8,779 bases of DNA from an uncultured Collinsella sp. (GTDB lineage Bacteria; Actinomycetota; Coriobacteriia; Coriobacteriales; Coriobacteriaceae). This document shows positions 5,817 through 8,779 of the stretch, one piece after another. A model generated the notes under the pieces. It saw nothing but the letters and a program-made list of their open reading frames with translations, did no database searches and had not been told where the DNA came from. The DNA is taken from positions 1-8,779 of the forward strand of contig UROO01000082.1 in assembly GCA_900549555.1 (NCBI GenBank), written 5' to 3'. Within the stretch, counting starts at the first letter, position 1; each line of letters starts with the position of its first letter. The translations under genes were made by a program, and so were the position numbers.

Positions 5817-6122
5817 ATGTATATCAAGAAGGGCGATAAGGTCCAGGTCCTCTCTGGTAAGGATCGCGGCAAGCAGGGCGTTGTCCTGCGTGCTCTCCCC
5901 GCCGAGAACAAGGTCGTTGTCGAGGGCGTTTCGGTCGTCAAGAAGGCCGTCAAGCCCAACGCTGCCAACCAGCAGGGCGGCATCGTTTCGCAGGAGGCTC
6001 CTATCGACGCCTCCAACGTCAATCTCGTTTGCCCCGAGTGCGGTAAGGTTACCCGCGTCGGTCACGAGAAGGACGGCAAGAACAAGCTGCGCGTCTGCAA
6101 GAAGTGCGGCCACAAGTTCTAA
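5817..6122 (+). CDS. rplX: 50S ribosomal protein L24 (uL24), zinc-ribbon form
   Basis: Assembly-initiator protein binding domain I of 23S rRNA at the tunnel exit. At 101 aa it is complete. A KOW motif (IKKGDKVQVLSGKDRGKQGVV) occupies residues 3-23. Near the C-terminus CPEC (72-75) and CKKC (94-97) form a zinc-ribbon-like pair, a variant present in only part of the L24 family. The ribosome site is aggggag (5806-5812). It is the last ribosomal gene here: a strong terminator follows 26 nt later, and rplE, its normal downstream partner, is absent from the window. Confidence 0.97.
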   Translation: MYIKKGDKVQVLSGKDRGKQGVVLRALPAENKVVVEGVSVVKKAVKPNAANQQGGIVSQEAPIDASNVNLVCPECGKVTRVGHEKDGKNKLRVCKKCGHKF

Positions 6123-6148
6123 GCTGTCCGCAACATCAAGTTGCTAGC

Positions 6149-6183
6149 AAAGGCCCGGATGCTACGGCACCCGGGCCTTTTTT
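6149..6183 (+). terminator. Intrinsic terminator of the ribosomal-protein cluster
   Basis: A perfect 10-bp stem, aaaggcccgg 6149-6158 with ccgggccttt 6171-6180, is capped after one mismatch by tgc/gca around the tetraloop tacg. It is followed by an uninterrupted run of six T (6178-6183, three of them paired). This is a strong Rho-independent terminator directly after rplX, showing that transcription of the cluster is meant to stop here. Confidence 0.93.
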
Positions 6184-6203
6184 GATCCCTACTCATTAGG
6201 TAC

Positions 6204-6271
6204 TCATTGGGGACAGGCTTAAATGAGTGGCCGTAGTTTGGCAGTCATTGGGGACAGACTTAAATGAGTGG
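6204..6271. repeat. REP-like palindromic repeat pair, family 1
   Basis: A 27-nt unit occurs at 6204-6230 and 6245-6271 with one difference (G6217 versus A6258), a period of 41 bp. Each unit begins with tcattggggacag and ends with ttaaatgagtgg, so its ends form an inverted repeat (actcatt 6202-6208 with aatgagt 6222-6228). An extra actcatt lies at 6191-6197. The arrangement resembles REP elements moved by REP-associated tyrosine transposases; the assignment is by resemblance only. Confidence 0.7.
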
Positions 6272-6370
6272 TTGCGCGCGCGAAAGGCTGGCGTGACAGT
6301 CGGTCAGCTTGTGCGTTGTTGCGGACTCGGTGAGGCAACGGTTAAAAGGGCAACTGCTGGTTGGCGCGAC
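6272..6370 (+). pseudogene. Helix-turn-helix coding remnant, possibly of a REP-associated transposase
   Basis: About 33 codons are open between the two repeat pairs and read LRARKAGVTVGQLVRCCGL then GEATVKRATAGWRD. The pattern LR..GVTVGQL...CGLGEATVKRA looks like a helix-turn-helix of the kind found at the end of some transposases and resolvases. The frame continues in both directions only by running through the repeats (GTG 6227 to stop 6427), there is no ribosome site, and no start codon fits a complete domain. I read it as the surviving 3' end of a decayed mobile gene that once served the flanking repeats. It could also be a chance open frame; only a profile search would decide. Confidence 0.35.
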
Positions 6371-6377
6371 GCCTCAA

Positions 6378-6462
6378 ATGATCCGTTTTCCTCCGTCCCT
6401 AACGGATCATCACGGCTTTCCGCGTAAAAGATGATCCGTTTTCCTCCGTCCCCAAGGGATCA
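6378..6462. repeat. REP-like palindromic repeat pair, family 2
   Basis: A 32-nt unit occurs at 6378-6409 and 6431-6462, identical over its first 22 nt and 30/32 overall, with a period of 53 bp. In the first copy tgatccgtt 6379-6387 pairs perfectly with aacggatca 6401-6409 around the loop ttcctccgtccct. The second copy keeps the stem with one mismatch. Together with family 1 on the other side it brackets the helix-turn-helix remnant. There is no T tract, so these are not terminators. Confidence 0.75.
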
Positions 6463-6467
6463 GGTGA

Positions 6468-6596
6468 TGCGCATCTGTGCGTAGTTATGTGCGTTATATT
6501 GCGTGTGTATGCGTGTACATGCGCCATCAACTGCTGAATTTTGACCATTTAGCGGTAATATACGCAGAAGCACGCACATATACGCGCATTTGTGCG
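6468..6596. promoter_or_regulatory. Helically phased TGCG / CGCA array upstream of the oxidoreductase, putative operator
   Basis: TGCG begins at 6468, 6478, 6490, 6500, 6510 and 6520 (steps 10, 12, 10, 10, 10). After a 39-bp gap, CGCA (the same tetramer on the other strand) begins at 6563, 6573 and 6585 (steps 10, 12), and TGCG returns at 6593. The sites thus sit mostly on one face of the helix and are mirrored about an AT-rich centre. The longer half-site tgtgcg occurs at 6476, 6488 and 6591, and its complement cgcaca at 6573. The array lies 50-180 bp before the ATG of the oxidoreductase, whose neighbour is a DeoR repressor, so multi-site operator function is plausible. A simple low-complexity repeat is the alternative. 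No clear promoter is recognisable within it, and the rest of 6597-6646 holds only the ribosome site. Confidence 0.5.
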
Positions 6597-6646
6597 AATA
6601 TAGAGCTGTCAGAAATGAAAGACTTTTCACGATGCAGGAGGCACAT

Positions 6647-7726
6647 ATGGCAGATTCCAAACAGGCTCCGCTCGACGCTGCGGCAGCCGCAAAGGCAGCG
6701 TTCGCTTCGGTCCAGGGCAAGCCGTTCCCTAACGACATCTTTACGGCTCCCGAGCTTCGTTGGGCTGTGATCGGGTGCGGCGTTATCGCCAACCAGATGG
6801 CCCAGTCTCTCGCTCTTGCTGGCCGCAAGCTTGCGGGCGTCGCCAACCGCACGCTGTCAAAGGCTCAAGCTTTTGCCGAGCAGTATGGCATCGAGAAGGT
6901 CTATGAAACGGCCGAGGACCTCTATGCCGACCCTAACATCGACGCAATCTATATCACCACGCCGCATAACACGCATATCACCTACCTGCGCGCCGCTCTG
7001 GCAGCTGGCAAGCACGTGCTCTGCGAGAAGGCCATTACCCTCAACACCGCCGAACTCGACGAGGCACGTGCCATTGCCGGTGAGCATAACGTGGTCCTCA
7101 TGGACGCCACCACGGTGCTCCACATGCCCTTGTATCAGGAGCTGCGTCGTCGCATGGATGCCGGTGAGTTTGGTCGCATGAACCTCGCCCAACTCAACTT
7201 TGGCAGCTATAAGGAGTACGGCGACCTGACCAACCGCTTTTACAATCGCAACCTTGCTGGCGGTGCCATGCTCGACATTGGCGTCTATGCCCTGTCCGTT
7301 ATGCGCCTGTTTATGGCAAGTCAGCCCGCTGAGGTCGTTTCGCTGGGCAACACCTGTGAGACCGGTGTCGACGTAGCGGGCGGTATCGTCTGCCGTAATG
7401 CCGAGCAGCAACTGGGTGTTGTGAGCCTTACGCTCCACTCCAAGCAGCCCAAACGCTCGGTTATCAGCTTTGACAAGTGCTATATCGAGGTCAACGAGTA
7501 TCCGCGTGCCGATCACGCGACCATCGTGTGGACTGCGGACGGCCACCGCGAGGAGGTCCATGCCGGCACCGAGGCTTACGCCCTGTGCTACGAGATGGCC
7601 GACCTCGAGAAGGCCGTTGCCGGCGACGACTCCAAGCGCGAGCTGCTGGATTATGCTTCTGATGTTATGGAGCTTATGACCAAGCTCCGCGCCGACTGGG
7701 GAGTCGTGTACCCCGAGGAGGAGTAA
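6647..7726 (+). CDS. Gfo/Idh/MocA-family NAD(P)-dependent oxidoreductase
   Basis: Predicted cytoplasmic dehydrogenase of the family that oxidises or reduces sugars, inositols and dihydrodiols. The 359 aa fit. The ATG at 6647 is chosen because aggagg (6636-6641) lies 5 nt upstream; the frame is open back to 6590, but that extension lacks a ribosome site. An Ala-rich N-terminal segment (about 36 aa) precedes a Rossmann fold with GCGVIA at 43-48. The substrate-side signature is present: Lys128 in CEKAIT (126-131), and GGAMLDIGVY (205-214) with Asp210 and Tyr214. The usual EKP is EKA here. The D-I-G-V-Y form resembles the dihydrodiol / xylose dehydrogenase branch rather than inositol dehydrogenases, which have His. 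The substrate cannot be deduced. It is followed after 3 nt by a DeoR regulator and preceded by the phased TGCG array. Confidence 0.9.
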   Translation: MADSKQAPLDAAAAAKAAFASVQGKPFPNDIFTAPELRWAVIGCGVIANQMAQSLALAGRKLAGVANRTLSKAQAFAEQYGIEKVYETAEDLYADPNIDAIYITTPHNTHITYLRAALAAGKHVLCEKAITLNTAELDEARAIAGEHNVVLMDATTVLHMPLYQELRRRMDAGEFGRMNLAQLNFGSYKEYGDLTNRFYNRNLAGGAMLDIGVYALSVMRLFMASQPAEVVSLGNTCETGVDVAGGIVCRNAEQQLGVVSLTLHSKQPKRSVISFDKCYIEVNEYPRADHATIVWTADGHREEVHAGTEAYALCYEMADLEKAVAGDDSKRELLDYASDVMELMTKLRADWGVVYPEEE

Positions 7727-7729
7727 GCG

Positions 7730-8476
7730 ATGCTAGCGGAAGATAGGCTCAATGCGATTGTGTCGATGGTGCAGCAGGCTGGCTCGGTTACCGTGCCAGA
7801 GCTTGCTGACGCCCTGGGCGTGACTGCGTCTACCATACGGCGCGACCTGCAGACGCTCGACCGAGCGCACCGCATCGCCAAGGTCCACGGTGGAGCGACG
7901 AGCCTTGAGCGCGCGCACGTGACGCGCGACCTAACGCTCAATGAGCGCAGCGACCTCCATAACGACGACAAAGAGCGTATCTGCGCCCGTGCGGCGGCGC
8001 TTGTGGAGCCCGAGAGCTTTGTATACATCGACTCGGGCTCGACGACGCTCAAGCTCATCGAGCATCTTCCACACCTTGAAGATGTCACCTATGTGACCGA
8101 TTCCGTGCTCCATGCTCAGCACCTCGCTTTGCGCGGCATGCGTACCGTGGTGTTGGGTGGCGAGCTCAAGCCCGAGACCGAGGCACTCGTTGGCCCCGAT
8201 GCCCTGGCAACCCTAGACCGCTACAACTTCAATTGTGGCTTTTGGGGTTCTAACGGCATTGCCGCCGAGCAGGGCTTCACAGCGCCCGATATCGAGGAAG
8301 CGCAAGTAAAGCGTATCTCGATGCGCCATACGGCCAAACGCTTCGTAATCTCGGACGCCAGTAAATTTGGCATGGTGGCGCCCGTCAAGTTCGCGGACTT
8401 CCGCGACGCAACGATTATTACCGCAGGCGAGGTTCCCGCCAAGTACCGGGCAATGGACAACGTCATCACGGTCTAA
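7730..8476 (+). CDS. DeoR-family transcriptional repressor
   Basis: DNA-binding regulator that typically senses a phosphorylated sugar. The 248 aa are normal. The N-terminal winged helix-turn-helix spans residues 20-56 (VTVPELADALGVTASTIRRD, then the wing RIAKVHGGA). The effector domain shows the family's motifs in order: IDSGSTT (100-106), VTDS (122-125), GGELKPETEALVG (143-155), GFTAPDIEEAQVKR (182-195) and DASKFG (209-214). The start is ATG three bases after the oxidoreductase stop, with gaggaggag (7715-7723) inside the end of that gene, so the pair is one operon. It probably represses its own operon; candidate sites are the TGCG array upstream and the palindrome at 8768-8779. The effector is unknown, presumably a phosphorylated intermediate of the same pathway. 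Confidence 0.93.
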   Translation: MLAEDRLNAIVSMVQQAGSVTVPELADALGVTASTIRRDLQTLDRAHRIAKVHGGATSLERAHVTRDLTLNERSDLHNDDKERICARAAALVEPESFVYIDSGSTTLKLIEHLPHLEDVTYVTDSVLHAQHLALRGMRTVVLGGELKPETEALVGPDALATLDRYNFNCGFWGSNGIAAEQGFTAPDIEEAQVKRISMRHTAKRFVISDASKFGMVAPVKFADFRDATIITAGEVPAKYRAMDNVITV

Positions 8477-8496
8477 CAGCAGGGGGCTAAGGCCAA

Positions 8497-8533
8497 AACC
8501 ACCACGAAGGTGCCTGTCCACATTGTGGTGGTT
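8497..8533. repeat. Inverted repeat just after the DeoR gene
   Basis: aaccaccac 8497-8505 pairs perfectly with gtggtggtt 8525-8533 across a 19-nt loop. It lies 20 nt after the DeoR stop and about 30 nt before the main terminator. No T tract follows, so it is more likely an mRNA 3' stabilising stem or an operator than a terminator. Confidence 0.55.
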
Positions 8534-8565
8534 AGTAACGAAAACCGAATAGTTTTCTCAATAGA

Positions 8566-8600
8566 AAAGCGGCAACGTCCATTACGGGCGTTGCCGCTTT
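8566..8600 (+). terminator. Intrinsic terminator of the oxidoreductase-DeoR operon
   Basis: A perfect 12-bp stem pairs aaagcggcaacg 8566-8577 with cgttgccgcttt 8589-8600. It is extended by one wobble and two G-C pairs to a 5-nt loop (attac, 8581-8585). The + side T run is short (ttt, then cg), while the - side reads cttttct. It could therefore terminate in both directions, and possibly better for a gene coming from the right. Confidence 0.75.
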
Positions 8601-8623
8601 CGTTGTCTGCCGGTTTGTCTAAG

Positions 8624-8713
8624 TCTGTAACAACTGGACCGTTAAAAGTGGGCTAGGTGTTACAGATTGAGATACTTCCGAACCGCGCCGCCCCTTTTTC
8701 TCAAACTGTAACA
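8624..8713. repeat. Interleaved ctgtaaca inverted repeats, third repeat family
   Basis: ctgtaaca occurs at 8625-8632 and 8706-8713, and its complement tgttacag at 8658-8665. The middle copy forms a 9-bp inverted repeat with the left one (tctgtaaca/tgttacaga). It forms a 15-bp inverted repeat with one mismatch with the right one (8658-8672 with 8699-8713). Left and right copies also share the following bases (ctgg then accg). The mutually exclusive arms suggest a REP/BIME-like element or an operator of a gene beyond the window. No gene is visible from 8601 to 8779. Confidence 0.6.
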
Positions 8714-8767
8714 TCTGGGACCGATTCCTTGATTATCAACTTTATCCGAACACCTCCCACATTCATC

Positions 8768-8779
8768 CGCACATGTGCG
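8768..8779. promoter_or_regulatory. 12-bp palindrome of TGTGCG half-sites at the window edge
   Basis: cgcacatgtgcg is a perfect palindrome made of two head-to-head tgtgcg half-sites. The same half-site and its complement recur in the array at 6468-6596. It may be an operator for the DeoR repressor controlling a gene to the right, but the window ends here. Confidence 0.35.

Noticed and set aside
6227..6427. Complete small protein of 66 aa
   Set aside because: Its two ends are made of REP-like repeat sequence and there is no ribosome site; only the middle (6272-6370) looks protein-like, so it is listed as a remnant.
6204..6462. CRISPR array in the repeat region
   Set aside because: There are only two units of each family, with different periods, palindromic units and no nearby cas genes.
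6541..6561. TTGACC with TAATAT as a promoter of the oxidoreductase operon
   Set aside because: The spacer is only 9 bp, far too short for a housekeeping sigma factor.
6590..6646. ATG-type start at 6590 for the oxidoreductase
   Set aside because: There is no ribosome site, and the segment overlaps the TGCG/CGCA array; aggagg at 6636-6641 points to ATG 6647.

Overview
The window looks like a contig end from a high-GC Gram-positive gut actinobacterium, most likely of the Coriobacteriia (Collinsella-like). This rests on strong C/G third-position bias, actinobacterial-type ribosomal proteins, an L24 with a four-cysteine zinc-ribbon tail, and intergenic repeat families that I associate from memory with that group. 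No rRNA or other phylogenetic marker is present, so the genus is a guess. Bases 1-28 are not biological: they match the end of the Nextera transposase adapter, so the assembly really starts at base 29.

Bases 29-6183 hold most of the S10 ribosomal-protein cluster, all on the + strand: rplC, rplD, rplW, rplB, rpsS, rplV, rpsC, rplP, rpmC, rpsQ, rplN and rplX. Gene order is canonical and junctions are tight (several ATGA/TAGTG-type overlaps), with three exceptions. At least 305 nt precede rplC, 179 nt separate rplW from rplB, and 118 nt separate rpsQ from rplN. All three spacers fold into clear hairpins that reach the Shine-Dalgarno region of the next gene. The rplC and rplB spacers also share a 26-nt motif (24/26 identical) whose only stem difference preserves pairing. 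These spacers are the best candidates for undescribed cis-regulatory RNA. rpsJ is not seen, because the contig begins inside the spacer. The cluster ends after rplX at a strong intrinsic terminator, where most bacteria continue with rplE and the rest of the spc operon.

Bases 6184-6646 are an accessory spacer. It carries two pairs of palindromic REP-like repeats around a short helix-turn-helix-like coding remnant. Next comes an array of TGCG tetramers at about 10-bp spacing, then a mirrored CGCA array leading to the next gene.

Bases 6647-8476 form a two-gene operon: a Gfo/Idh/MocA-family NAD(P)-dependent oxidoreductase, then, 3 nt later, a DeoR-family repressor. This is probably a small sugar or polyol module with its own regulator. 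An intrinsic terminator follows. The last 180 bases hold interleaved inverted repeats and end in a 12-bp palindrome made of the same TGTGCG half-site seen upstream of the oxidoreductase, which suggests a shared operator.
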